Shown: positions 17,676-26,331 of the stretch, piece by piece
Numbering within the stretch: the stretch's first letter is position 1
Layout: the number at the start of each line of letters is the position of its first letter
NCBI RefSeq assembly: GCF_037646345.1
Contig: NZ_JBBEWR010000012.1
Location: 62,001 to 126,000 of the forward strand
Length of the DNA stretch: 64,000 nt
Direction of reading: 5' to 3'
Source: Ascidiimonas aurantiaca
GTDB lineage: Bacteria > Bacteroidota > Bacteroidia > Flavobacteriales > Flavobacteriaceae
Position numbers and translations under genes: made by a program
Notes under the pieces: model-generated
What the model saw: the letters and a program-made list of their open reading frames with translations, nothing else
Databases searched by the model: none
Told to the model about the DNA's origin: nothing

Positions 17676-20090
17676 CTAAAACAAATATCGTACACTCATA
17701 ATGAGATTACGCCCGGGTGCAGCAATTCCGGAAGAGTACATACGGTATCGCTGGTCTGTTATATTTTCCAATGCTATATTGGTTTCCAGTCTGGAAGATA
17801 TTTTATATTGCGTACGCAGATTAAGGGTGTACCATGATGGAGAAAACGGGTTTCCATTCTCATCTATGGCATAAATAAAAGGTTTGTTCTGCTCAGAAGG
17901 TGCAAGGTCTTCAAAAGCGATCTCTCCATTAAAGTTGGCAAAAAGGCTTATTTTAAATTTCTGTCCGGTCCAGATAAGGTGTGCATCACCAAACAAGGGT
18001 GCCGCATGCCTCAAAGCAGCCGTTTCCCCATTTTCCAACTCTTCTTCTCCCCTGGTAAGTGTGACATGAGAAACAAAGGAGAGTGCCTGGGTTATATAGG
18101 CATCAAGGCCCAGTTCAAAACCATATGACCTTGCTTTGGCTGCATTTTGTATGGCCTGCACATTACTGGGCTCACCCTGATAATCTATAACCGACTCACC
18201 ATTTAAGGAAAAATCACGCCTTACCAGTGCATCATCAAGAAGTGTGTAAAAGGCGGCTACTCCAATAATTAAACGATCATTAAAGTTTTTACGAATACCT
18301 AATTCTGCATTATATGCGTATTCAGGGTCCAGATTGGGGTTTGGTACAATAACCGAACCGGGCTCTGAGTCAAAAACCTTCCCGATATCGTCAATATTCG
18401 GCGCTCGAAAAGCTGTGGTTCCATTAAGGGTTATCTGCCAGCTTTCAGTGGGTAGCCAGCTTAATCCCAAACTACCGGTAAACGCCCCGGTATTGATATT
18501 GGCTTCTTCAAAAGGAAAATCAAAAAAACGATTGTTTTTGCTAAAAGAAGCATCCAGTAAAACCTGATTGTACCTAACTCCGGATAATAAGGTGAGCTTT
18601 GGATCTATCTTATATTCAACATTTGTGTACGCCGCAATAGATTGCCAGGTAGAACCATCCGGATATCTGGAAGGTGCTTCATTTCTTTCTCCCGTTTGAA
18701 TATTAAATGTGTTTCCCCTGGAGTTTATAGCATTAAATACATATTCTAATCCGTAAAAAACCCCTAAACGTTCATGTACTCTTTTTTCAAAATCCAGATT
18801 CATTGAATAGGCATCTACATTTTCACGAGTAGTATTCCGTATGTCTGACTGGAAATTACGGTCATTACGGCTTTCCTGAAAGTTTTGATAGGCCAGAGTA
18901 GCCCTCACATTATCATAAAAATGACCATTACCTTTCTTCGACACTCTAAAATTGGTCATTAACCAGCGTTGAGGGCCATAAAACCATTCTGCTGACCGGG
19001 GCTGGCCATTTCTGGTACGTAAAAGACGGTCATATCTCGCATAATCTGAAGTAGAGGAGTAATACACACCCAAATCAAAGTTCCAGGTTTCATTAGGTTG
19101 AAATGCTATTTTTTGCATTAAGTTGATCTGATCGTATCCGGTAAACACCTGCTCTTTCGGGTTACTGTTAGTAATTATTTGGTCTTCGCCCTCCACACGT
19201 TTTACAAAACTGGGCCGTAAATACTCTTCAGGCCCGTGATTTCCCATTCTGAGATCATCAAAATCTGTATAGCTTACACTGCTGAGAAAACCCCACTTCC
19301 CTGCTGAAAGGTTAAGGTCTGCATGCACCGTACGCTCATTGTTAGCTGTAGAATAGCGTGTAAGAGCAGAACCTCTGACTTCAAATTCTTCATTTGCTGA
19401 TAAACCGGGAGCTTTGGTATAAAAATTCATAACGCCGCCTACGGCATCACTCCCGTAAATTACCGAACCTGCTCCAAATATAATCTCTGTACGATCTACA
19501 GAAAACGGATCTATAGAGATCACATTTTGTACATTCCCTCCTCTAAAGATCGCTGTATTCATTCTTACGCCATCTACGGTTAGTAATAAACGATTGGTAG
19601 CAAAACCCCTTATCATGGGACTCCCTCCTCCCAACTGGCTTTTCTGAACAAAAACCTGCCCGCTGTTTTGAAGGAAATCTGCCGCTGTTTGTGGATTGGT
19701 AAATGTGACTACCTCAGACCTCAGTGTACTTATTTTTTGAGGAATATCTCTTCGTTGTTGTTCCCATTTTGAGATAGAAACTACAATTTCATCTAACAAT
19801 TCAGATTTGGGATACATATAAACCACACCTCTGCCCATTACCGTCTTTTTAACCAGCCTTTCTTCATTGTACCCGTAAAGCCTGAAAAATATTTTTTCAT
19901 TACGTTCAAAGACACTGATATCTACCTCACCTTTCTCATTGGTTAGGGCTGTTTTTGTTTTATCCTGATTGTACACCGCAACGTTAAAAAGAGGCTCTGA
20001 GGTTTCACGGTCAATTACACGAATGGTCTGACTGAATAAAAAACCTGAAAACAATAAAAAGAAAAGAGATACGTAAAAGTGTCTGTACAT
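17676..20090 (-). CDS. TonB-dependent receptor, heme/hemoglobin type
   Basis: The 804-residue protein has a signal peptide (MYRHFYVSLFFLLFSGFLFSQ), a carboxypeptidase-regulatory-like N-terminal domain (about residues 22-95), a plug domain and a 22-strand type outer-membrane barrel ending in the aromatic MSVRYLF. The plug segment with GGGSPMIRGFATNRLLLTVDG, VRMN and the GSDAVGGVMNFYTK stretch closely resembles HmuR-like heme/hemoglobin receptors, so iron or heme uptake is the best guess; substrate is not proven. The ATG at 20090 sits one base after the recO stop; an ATG 18 bases upstream would overlap recO. No hemophore or heme-lyase genes are nearby. Confidence 0.85.
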   Translation of the reverse strand: MYRHFYVSLFFLLFSGFLFSQTIRVIDRETSEPLFNVAVYNQDKTKTALTNEKGEVDISVFERNEKIFFRLYGYNEERLVKKTVMGRGVVYMYPKSELLDEIVVSISKWEQQRRDIPQKISTLRSEVVTFTNPQTAADFLQNSGQVFVQKSQLGGGSPMIRGFATNRLLLTVDGVRMNTAIFRGGNVQNVISIDPFSVDRTEIIFGAGSVIYGSDAVGGVMNFYTKAPGLSANEEFEVRGSALTRYSTANNERTVHADLNLSAGKWGFLSSVSYTDFDDLRMGNHGPEEYLRPSFVKRVEGEDQIITNSNPKEQVFTGYDQINLMQKIAFQPNETWNFDLGVYYSSTSDYARYDRLLRTRNGQPRSAEWFYGPQRWLMTNFRVSKKGNGHFYDNVRATLAYQNFQESRNDRNFQSDIRNTTRENVDAYSMNLDFEKRVHERLGVFYGLEYVFNAINSRGNTFNIQTGERNEAPSRYPDGSTWQSIAAYTNVEYKIDPKLTLLSGVRYNQVLLDASFSKNNRFFDFPFEEANINTGAFTGSLGLSWLPTESWQITLNGTTAFRAPNIDDIGKVFDSEPGSVIVPNPNLDPEYAYNAELGIRKNFNDRLIIGVAAFYTLLDDALVRRDFSLNGESVIDYQGEPSNVQAIQNAAKARSYGFELGLDAYITQALSFVSHVTLTRGEEELENGETAALRHAAPLFGDAHLIWTGQKFKISLFANFNGEIAFEDLAPSEQNKPFIYAIDENGNPFSPSWYTLNLRTQYKISSRLETNIALENITDQRYRMYSSGIAAPGRNLIMSVRYLF

Positions 20091-20091
20091 A

Positions 20092-20808
20092 TTAGTTAAA
20101 GATTTCATTTAAAACAGTAATTGATCTTGGCTTTTTAAAGCCGTGTATGTGTAACTGGTAAAAGGTGAGTAACGTTTTTAACAGTGCAGAACGTTCTGCC
20201 TTACGAAGCGGTATTTGTACACCTTTGTCATAACTGGTTGCCAGAAACTGTTTAAAAACAACCAGCTCATTATCCCCAATACCCGTAGAGGTGGCCCTTC
20301 TGGTAAAAGCGCCTTCCTGTAAATCAAAAAAGGGCAGAGAACTCTCTGAATTATCAGGATAAAAACCCAGGTACCTGGTTAATTGAATTAAAAATATCAT
20401 ATGAAAATTTGCTGTCTCATCATGAGTGTCCAGCCATTGGAGAGATGTTTCTACAAATTGATACATAATTTTATTCGCTTCTTCTTCATGAATAGCATTG
20501 GCAAGGACTTCTGCAATAAAAAAAGCAATTGCTCCTTTCTTAATATCTGCGTACACACTCGTATAGGTATAGTACACCCGTGCTTCCCTTAAATGCTGGA
20601 GACTCGCCTTATTATTATGAGACGCTACGATTTCCAACTGGGTAAGTGGTTGAAAATACGCTGCCTTTAGTTTTCCTTTTTTGGATTTCAAAACCCCTTT
20701 AAGCAGGTATGAATGGATTCCTGAGGAAGCGGTCAAACATTTAACGATTAGACTGGTATCTCCATACTTAATGGCAGATAACACTATGGCCTTGGTAGAA
20801 ACAATCAT
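20092..20808 (-). CDS. recO: DNA repair protein RecO
   Basis: The 238-residue protein matches RecO, which with RecF/RecR loads RecA onto SSB-coated DNA during recombinational repair. The N-terminal OB fold is visible (MIVSTKAIVLSAIKYGDTS, then SYLLKGVLKSKKGKL) and the C-terminal part is helical, with normal length for the phylum. The usual four-cysteine zinc site found in some RecO proteins is absent, as in other Bacteroidota. The TonB receptor start codon follows one base after its stop, implying a shared transcript despite unrelated roles. Confidence 0.93.
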   Translation of the reverse strand: MIVSTKAIVLSAIKYGDTSLIVKCLTASSGIHSYLLKGVLKSKKGKLKAAYFQPLTQLEIVASHNNKASLQHLREARVYYTYTSVYADIKKGAIAFFIAEVLANAIHEEEANKIMYQFVETSLQWLDTHDETANFHMIFLIQLTRYLGFYPDNSESSLPFFDLQEGAFTRRATSTGIGDNELVVFKQFLATSYDKGVQIPLRKAERSALLKTLLTFYQLHIHGFKKPRSITVLNEIFN

Positions 20809-20945
20809 GCCTTTTAGCCCGTCAAAAACTCTGACAGCAATTTTACTATTCTTTTTTTACAAGTGGAAACTTTTATACGTTTTCTATACACATTTAACAC
20901 TTATTCGCGTATTTTCCAATCATTCTTATTGTGCTTATGTAATGC

Positions 20946-20977
20946 AAAGCCTCTCATGTGTTACCATGAGAGGCTTT
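20946..20977 (-). terminator. terminator-like hairpin after gdhA
   Basis: AAAGCCTCTCATG and CATGAGAGGCTTT form a perfect 13-base stem with a 6-base loop, 33 bases after the gdhA stop on the minus strand. The trailing T-run is only three bases, so termination may rely on the stable stem. Confidence 0.75.
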
Positions 20978-21010
20978 CTTAAAAACACTTGGAATATAAA
21001 TAATTATTTT

Positions 21011-22351
21011 TTATACAACACCCTGTGCAAGCATGGCATCTGCCACTTTAACAAAACCGGCAATGTTAGCTCCTTTTACATAATTGGTAAAACCATTGGA
21101 GTGACCATATTGTAAACAGGATTTATGAATGTTATTCATAATTCCTTTAAGTCTTTCATCTACTTCTTCTCGTGTCCAGCTATAACGAAGGGAGTTTTGC
21201 GCCATTTCCAAACCGGAGACAGCTACCCCACCTGCATTAGATGCTTTTCCGGGTGCAAACAGAATCTGGGCTTCATGAAAAGCCTCAACAGCTTCAGGAG
21301 TGCAGGGCATATTAGCACCTTCGCTCACACAAATACATCCGTTTTTAATAAGTTGTTTGGCATCATCCCCATTTAACTCGTTCTGCGTTGCACAGGGCAA
21401 AGCTACGTCACAGGGTACTTCCCAGGGAGTTTTTCCTTCAAAGAACTCGGCAGACGGGTATTTTTCAACATATTCAGATATACGCCCCCGTTTCTCATTC
21501 TTAAGTTCCATGACAAAGTTAAGTTTTTCTTCATCTATACCGTCTTTGTCATAAATATACCCTCCGGAATCAGAAAGCGTGAGTACTTTTCCTTCCAAAT
21601 GTAAGACTTTCTCAGCTGCATACTGTGCCACATTTCCCGAACCTGAAATTACCACATTTTTACCTTTTAGCCCATTTTCTTTGGTGCCTAACATATTGGC
21701 TGCGAAATATACATTTCCGTAACCAGTGGCTTCAGGCCTTATGAGAGAACCACCCCAGGAAATACCTTTACCGGTAAGCACCCCGGTGAATTCGTTTCTA
21801 AGACGTTTGTACTGCCCAAACATATAGCCAATTTCACGACTTCCTACGCCTATGTCTCCTGCGGGAATATCTGTGTTGGGGCCTATATGGCGAAAAAGCT
21901 CTGACATAAAGCTCTGGCAAAAACGCATTACCTCTTCATTGGATCTCCCTTTTGGATCAAAATCTGACCCCCCTTTACCGCCTCCCATAGGAAGAGTAGT
22001 AAGACTGTTTTTAAACACCTGTTCAAAAGCCAGGAACTTAAGAATACTCAGATTCACAGAAGGATGAAACCTAAGCCCTCCTTTATAAGGGCCAATGGCC
22101 GAGTTCATTTCAATACGGTACCCGCGATTTACCTTGATCTCACCTGAATCATCTACCCAGGGAACACGAAACATAATTACCCTTTCGGGCTCTACCATTC
22201 GCAATAGCACATTATTGCCATGATACATGTCACTTTCTACTATGTAAGGGATTACTGTTTCTGCTACTTCCCTTACCGCCTGAAGAAATTCGGGTTCATG
22301 ATGATTTCTTATCATCACTAATTCCAGGAACTCATTTATTTTTTCTTCCAT
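21011..22351 (-). CDS. gdhA: NADP-type glutamate dehydrogenase
   Basis: The 446-residue protein is a hexameric-type glutamate dehydrogenase that interconverts 2-oxoglutarate plus ammonia and glutamate. The substrate region PMGGGKGGSDFDPKG holds the catalytic Lys, followed by PAGDIGVGSREIGYMFGQY and a Rossmann motif VVISGSGNVAQYAAEK. Length and sequence fit the small NADP-preferring anabolic class. I chose the ATG at 22351 (MEEKINEFLELVM), the usual family start, although the frame extends 16 codons upstream. A TATATTTG promoter element lies 46 bases upstream of this start, inside the would-be extension, which supports the shorter form. Confidence 0.95.
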   Translation of the reverse strand: MEEKINEFLELVMIRNHHEPEFLQAVREVAETVIPYIVESDMYHGNNVLLRMVEPERVIMFRVPWVDDSGEIKVNRGYRIEMNSAIGPYKGGLRFHPSVNLSILKFLAFEQVFKNSLTTLPMGGGKGGSDFDPKGRSNEEVMRFCQSFMSELFRHIGPNTDIPAGDIGVGSREIGYMFGQYKRLRNEFTGVLTGKGISWGGSLIRPEATGYGNVYFAANMLGTKENGLKGKNVVISGSGNVAQYAAEKVLHLEGKVLTLSDSGGYIYDKDGIDEEKLNFVMELKNEKRGRISEYVEKYPSAEFFEGKTPWEVPCDVALPCATQNELNGDDAKQLIKNGCICVSEGANMPCTPEAVEAFHEAQILFAPGKASNAGGVAVSGLEMAQNSLRYSWTREEVDERLKGIMNNIHKSCLQYGHSNGFTNYVKGANIAGFVKVADAMLAQGVV

Positions 22352-22396
22352 AAGGTATTCTAAATAAAGAATTGAAAAATATATAATAATACGTGG

Positions 22397-22404
22397 CAAA
22401 TATA
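22397..22404 (-). promoter_or_regulatory. -7 element of gdhA
   Basis: The minus strand reads TATATTTG, an exact TAnnTTTG match, 46 bases upstream of the chosen gdhA start. A TTG lies upstream with a short 15-base spacing, so the -33 box is weak. Confidence 0.55.
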
Positions 22405-22552
22405 CGTTTTATGCAAAAACAAGTTTGAGTTTTTCTCAAATTCATAATTAAAAGTTTGTTAATTGTAAAGCAACTGAACGTGAGTAATATAACAAACCCT
22501 TTATAATAAGACAGATATAGAAACATCTGTTTTTAGATTGTTAAGTTTTGTA

Positions 22553-22560
22553 TATATTTG
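22553..22560 (+). promoter_or_regulatory. -7 element of the outer-membrane protein gene
   Basis: TATATTTG is an exact TAnnTTTG match 28 bases upstream of the ATG at 22589. Its position supports the shorter start over an in-frame codon upstream. Confidence 0.55.
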
Positions 22561-22588
22561 TTCATGGTATAGCCCCAAGAGCCGCTCT

Positions 22589-23371
22589 ATGTCAAAAAAA
22601 CTAGTCGTACTGATATTTGCACTTTTTCTTTTTTTACAAAAAGGAAAAGCGCAGTTCTTCTCAAATGAGATTGGAGTCTATGCGGGTCCGGCATTTTTCT
22701 TTTCAGATTATGGCCAACGTAATGACTTTGGCACCAATATCGGAAACACAGGTTTCAATATTGGGATCGTGCATTATATGAATTTCTCATATACCCGTAA
22801 TTACAGTTTAAGGGAATCCCGATTTAAATATTTTAAAAACCATTTTAAAATACGGAATGAACTTTCCTATACAAAAGTGAATCTCCAGCATTACGGTGAT
22901 TATGTGGATGAGAGCAAAACCTCTGTACTAGCACAACAATTAAGAGGTATGCGTGGGCAGAGTACTATTTTTAGTGTAGGTACCAATCTTGAGTATTACC
23001 CTTTTAGCCTGCGTGCTTTTGAATACGGATACCCCAGGCTGGCCCCTCATATTGGTATTGGGGTGGGCTTTAATTTCTACACTCCGGAAGCTACTTCAGA
23101 ACTGGGTGTTATGGGAGATCCGCGTATTACCCCGCAAAAATATATTGATGCTTTTACTAATGAATCCGGTTCTGTACTTTCTGTGGTGGGTACCCTGGGG
23201 GCACGTTACAAGATCACCAGGTCTGAAGATTTATTATTGAACCTGACATGGCGCCATTTCTTCTCAGACTGGATAGACGGAATAAACCCAGACAAAAATT
23301 TATACCCCGAAAATAAGTCTAACGACTGGGTTTTTGGTATTAATGTGGGCTATATTTTTTATCTGGAATAA
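22589..23371 (+). CDS. THC0290_0291-like outer-membrane beta-barrel protein
   Basis: The 260-residue protein starts with a signal peptide (MSKKLVVLIFALFLFLQKGKAQ) and then shows alternating strands with aromatic girdles (NEIGVYAGPAFFFSDYGQ, NIGIVHYMNFSYTRNY, HIGIGVGFNFYTPEA), ending in FGINVGYIFYLE. This pattern fits a small outer-membrane barrel of the THC0290_0291 family, which is conserved in Flavobacteriia but has no known function. The start at 22589 is downstream of a TATATTTG element; a longer frame would begin inside the promoter. It ends just before a strong bidirectional terminator. Confidence 0.75.
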   Translation: MSKKLVVLIFALFLFLQKGKAQFFSNEIGVYAGPAFFFSDYGQRNDFGTNIGNTGFNIGIVHYMNFSYTRNYSLRESRFKYFKNHFKIRNELSYTKVNLQHYGDYVDESKTSVLAQQLRGMRGQSTIFSVGTNLEYYPFSLRAFEYGYPRLAPHIGIGVGFNFYTPEATSELGVMGDPRITPQKYIDAFTNESGSVLSVVGTLGARYKITRSEDLLLNLTWRHFFSDWIDGINPDKNLYPENKSNDWVFGINVGYIFYLE

Positions 23372-23375
23372 AAAA

Positions 23376-23397
23376 ATCCGCTCTTTTCAAAGCGGAT
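23376..23397. terminator. bidirectional terminator
   Basis: ATCCGCT and AGCGGAT form a 7-base stem with an 8-base loop between two convergent genes. The minus strand follows it with TTTTTTT, and the plus strand with a T-rich stretch, so it serves both. Confidence 0.8.
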
Positions 23398-23422
23398 GTA
23401 TTTGTTTTGTTATACTTGGTAT

Positions 23423-24562
23423 CTATCCAATAGCCTGCTCGAGATCCTGTATCAAATCGTCAACATCTTCTATACCTACGCTTAAACGTATAAGCGAATC
23501 TACCACGCCTGATTTTTCACGCTCCTCTTTAGGGATACTCGCATGGGTCATGCTCGCAGGGTGCCCGGCCAAAGACTCTACCCCTCCCAAAGATTCTGCC
23601 AGTGTAAATACTTTAAGTTTTTCTACTATGGCAATGGCATCTTCATAACTACTGCCTTTAGGGATAAAAGAGATCATTCCGCCAAAACCTTTCATCTGCT
23701 TTTTAGCTATATCATGATTAGGGTGACTTTCAAAACCGGGCCAGAATACCTTTTCAATTTTTGGGTGATTTGCCAGATAATGCGCAACTGCCTCTCCATT
23801 CTCACAATGTCTTTGCATTCTTAAATGAAGGGTTTTAATACCCCTCAACGCCAAAAAACTATCCATCGGGCCACAAATAGCTCCGCTGGCATTTTGAATA
23901 AAATACAGTTTTTCAGCCAGATTTTCATCTTTTACTACTACAGCTCCCATAACCAGATCACTATGGCCGCCGAGATATTTTGTAGCAGAATGCATTACAA
24001 TATCTGCTCCCAGATCCAGAGGTTGCTGAATATAGGGGGTTGCAAAGGTATTATCAACAGCTAATAAAAGTCCGTGTTTTTTGGCACATGCTGATACTGC
24101 TGCAATATCTATGATATGCATCATAGGGTTGGTAGGAGTCTCTACCCATATAAGTTTTGTATGAGGTGTAATAAGTGCCTCGATTTCTGAGGGATCTCCC
24201 ATTCCGGTAAAATGAAACTTAATACCAAAGTCTTTAAAGATCCTGGTAAAAAGTCGATAGGAACCTCCGTAAAGGTCGTTAGTTGATATTACCTCATCTC
24301 CGGGTTTTAATAATTTTAGTATTGCATCAATCGCAGACAACCCACTTGCAAAAGCAAGGCCATACCGGCCATTTTCTATACTTGCCAGTGATTTTTCCAG
24401 AGCATTTCTGGTAGGATTATGCGTTCTTGAGTATTCGTATCCTTTGTGTCCGCCCGGAGTGGTTTGTGCGTATGTAGATGTTTGATAAATGGGAGGCATC
24501 ACTGCTCCGTATGCTTTGTCAGGTTCCTGCCCGCCGTGAATAGTTTTCGTGTTGAACTTCAT
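23423..24562 (-). CDS. PLP-dependent transsulfuration enzyme (cystathionine gamma-synthase / gamma-lyase type)
   Basis: The 379-residue protein belongs to the Cys/Met-metabolism PLP family. The PLP-binding Lys is in HSATKYLGGHSDLVMG (about residue 195), the active-site YSRTHNPTRNALE is near residue 45, and the phosphate-binding VDNTFATPYIQQPLDLG is present. Such enzymes either make cystathionine from O-acetyl- or O-succinyl-homoserine and cysteine, or split cystathionine to cysteine; sequence alone does not decide which. No other methionine genes are adjacent. A full TTG-N20-TACATTTG promoter precedes it. Confidence 0.9.
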   Translation of the reverse strand: MKFNTKTIHGGQEPDKAYGAVMPPIYQTSTYAQTTPGGHKGYEYSRTHNPTRNALEKSLASIENGRYGLAFASGLSAIDAILKLLKPGDEVISTNDLYGGSYRLFTRIFKDFGIKFHFTGMGDPSEIEALITPHTKLIWVETPTNPMMHIIDIAAVSACAKKHGLLLAVDNTFATPYIQQPLDLGADIVMHSATKYLGGHSDLVMGAVVVKDENLAEKLYFIQNASGAICGPMDSFLALRGIKTLHLRMQRHCENGEAVAHYLANHPKIEKVFWPGFESHPNHDIAKKQMKGFGGMISFIPKGSSYEDAIAIVEKLKVFTLAESLGGVESLAGHPASMTHASIPKEEREKSGVVDSLIRLSVGIEDVDDLIQDLEQAIG

Positions 24563-24588
24563 AAAGATCTCGATATCTAAAATTTATA

Positions 24589-24619
24589 CAAATGTATTGT
24601 TTCCTTTTGGGGATTGCAA
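24589..24619 (-). promoter_or_regulatory. promoter of the transsulfuration enzyme
   Basis: On the minus strand TTG (24617-24619) is followed by 20 bases and TACATTTG (24589-24596), matching the Bacteroidota consensus, 27 bases upstream of the start codon. Confidence 0.75.
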
Positions 24620-24662
24620 TCAACCCCTTACCTTTATTAAAAGTTTAAGAAACCTTACATTT

Positions 24663-25394
24663 ATGAAAAAATATGTAATCCTTATAGGCATCTGTACGCT
24701 CCTGTTTAGCTGTCAGGAAGAAAGTACTATTAGTTTTGTCAATAAAGAAGTATCTTCAGAAAAATGTGAAAACTGCGCTGAGGTTCAGATCTCTTATCCT
24801 GAAGCAGCCGCCGGCTCAGATGTGGCTACTGCCATTAACACCGCTATTGAAGAACACATTATTTTCCTGTTAAACTACACGGAAGAAAACACCCCTGACT
24901 CTGTTGAAAGGGCTATTTCTGATTTTACTTACTCTTATGAGGTTTTGCGATCAGAATTTCCTGAAACTCCAGCATGGGAAGCAGATATTGAAGGCCGTAT
25001 ATTATATAGAGACGACTTTATAATATGTATTCAGGTAGATAGTTACCTTTTTACAGGTGGTGCCCACGGTTATGGCGCTACCGCATTTATGAATTTTGAT
25101 CCCGAAACGGGAATTCTGCTGCAGCCTGATGATATTTTTAGTGACTTACGGGGTTTTACAGAACTGGCAGAAAAAAAATTCAGACAACAGGAGAATATCC
25201 CTGATGGTGCCAATATTAACAGTACCGGCCTCATGTTTGAAGATGATGTTTTTGTGTTACCTGAAAATATTGGTTTCACCTCCGAAAGCATACTTCTGGT
25301 ATATAATCAGTACGAGATAGCATCGTATGCTGATGGCCAAAAGAAGGTTGAGATCCCCCTGAATAAGGTTCGTTCTTTCATGAAGCGCGAATAG
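24663..25394 (+). CDS. DUF3298/RsiV-like lipoprotein
   Basis: The 243-residue protein begins with a lipoprotein signal peptide (MKKYVILIGICTLLFSCQ, lipid-acceptor Cys17). The mature part matches the DUF4163-plus-DUF3298 arrangement also seen in the extracytoplasmic part of RsiV: a predicted PdaC-like N-terminal half and then FTGGAHGYGATAFMNFDPETG, LLQPDDIFSD. Function in Bacteroidota is not established; RsiV binds lysozyme, but here there is no anti-sigma part. The frame stays open 38 codons upstream, but the ATG at 24663 gives the proper signal peptide. Its end overlaps the convergent DinB gene by 17 bases. Confidence 0.75.
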   Translation: MKKYVILIGICTLLFSCQEESTISFVNKEVSSEKCENCAEVQISYPEAAAGSDVATAINTAIEEHIIFLLNYTEENTPDSVERAISDFTYSYEVLRSEFPETPAWEADIEGRILYRDDFIICIQVDSYLFTGGAHGYGATAFMNFDPETGILLQPDDIFSDLRGFTELAEKKFRQQENIPDGANINSTGLMFEDDVFVLPENIGFTSESILLVYNQYEIASYADGQKKVEIPLNKVRSFMKRE

Positions 25395-25842
25395 CAACCA
25401 GCAGTTTTTCTATGCGCTCCAGGTGTAAACGATCATGAAAGGCACTAAAATCTGAAGCTTCTTCTACATTATGGATAACTTTTTTTATAGCTGTTTCATA
25501 AGGCGTAAACTTTTTAAAAACTCCGTTTTTATAATCGCTTAAAGTTTTTTCCAACGGTTTTAGAATATTGTTTTTAATTTCAGTAACCTCTTCGGGAGTA
25601 GTTTCGGTATCCGGAAAGCTCCCTCTTCCATACTTCTTTATATAAGACATGGGTATGTTTAGTGGCAATCGCGATAAGCCATATACCAGTTGCTGTTGAA
25701 CAGTGATCAGGTGGGCTGTGTTCCAGAGTATATTATTGTTAAACCCTTGTGGAATAGCAGTAAGCTGCTCCAGGGTCAAATCGTTAGTAATAGCGTAAAC
25801 TTTTTTTCGGTTTTCAATAGTTTTATATATGATACTTTCCAT
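25378..25842 (-). CDS. DinB-family protein
   Basis: The 154-residue protein is a four-helix DinB/DUF664-type protein. The usual three-His metal site is suggested by His in LWNTAHLITVQQQLVYGL (near residue 43) and by the C-terminal FSAFHDRLHLERIEKLL. Members are metal-dependent thiol-transferase-like or stress-related enzymes, often acting on bacillithiol or mycothiol in other phyla; no role is known here. The 3' end overlaps that of the convergent DUF3298 lipoprotein gene. A second, unrelated-sequence DinB protein occurs at 34258-34701. Confidence 0.8.
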   Translation of the reverse strand: MESIIYKTIENRKKVYAITNDLTLEQLTAIPQGFNNNILWNTAHLITVQQQLVYGLSRLPLNIPMSYIKKYGRGSFPDTETTPEEVTEIKNNILKPLEKTLSDYKNGVFKKFTPYETAIKKVIHNVEEASDFSAFHDRLHLERIEKLLVAIRAS

Positions 25843-25977
25843 TTTTCAAAAACTGGTTTTTTAAAGAAAAACGTTATAAAAAATTGTTTTACAGGTATTC
25901 GCTTTCTGTCTCTTTAAATTTATTCTCATTTTTGCAAAGCAATTTATTCAATCTATTTCCATAATAGCATTATTTCT

Positions 25978-26331
25978 ATGAAAAAAATATATTATTTAAC
26001 TACGTGTGACACTTGTAAACGTATTATAAATGATCTCAATTTACCTTCTGATTTTGATTTTCAGGATATAAAAAGTACTCCTCTTACTAAAGAGCAACTG
26101 GAAGCTTTACATCTGCTTACCGGAAGTTATGAAGCTCTGTTTAGTAAAAGAGCCAGACTTTATAAAGAGCGTAAACTCAATGAACAATCGTTGACAGAGA
26201 CCGACTATAAAAATCTTATTCTTGAGCATTACACTTTTCTGAAAAGACCGGTGATTATTTTTAATGATACTGTTTTTATTGGAAACAGTAAAAAAACCGT
26301 AGCTCAGGCCTCATCAGCCATCCATGAATAG
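25978..26331 (+). CDS. ArsC/Spx-family thioredoxin-fold protein
   Basis: The 117-residue protein has the ArsC/Spx fold with a CDTC motif at residues 10-13 (YLTTCDTCKR), a central helical insertion and a C-terminal KRPVIIFNDTVFIGN segment close to the family's RPV signature. Family members include arsenate reductases and the RNA-polymerase regulator Spx; the CxxC pair resembles Spx-type more than classical ArsC, but nothing nearby (no ars genes) decides. Its stop overlaps the EamA transporter start by eight bases, so the two are cotranscribed. Confidence 0.8.
   Translation: MKKIYYLTTCDTCKRIINDLNLPSDFDFQDIKSTPLTKEQLEALHLLTGSYEALFSKRARLYKERKLNEQSLTETDYKNLILEHYTFLKRPVIIFNDTVFIGNSKKTVAQASSAIHE

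Noticed and set aside
25978..26331. Arsenate resistance gene
   Set aside because: The protein has the ArsC/Spx fold, but no other ars genes are nearby and its CxxC pair fits Spx-type members as well, so arsenate reduction was not claimed.
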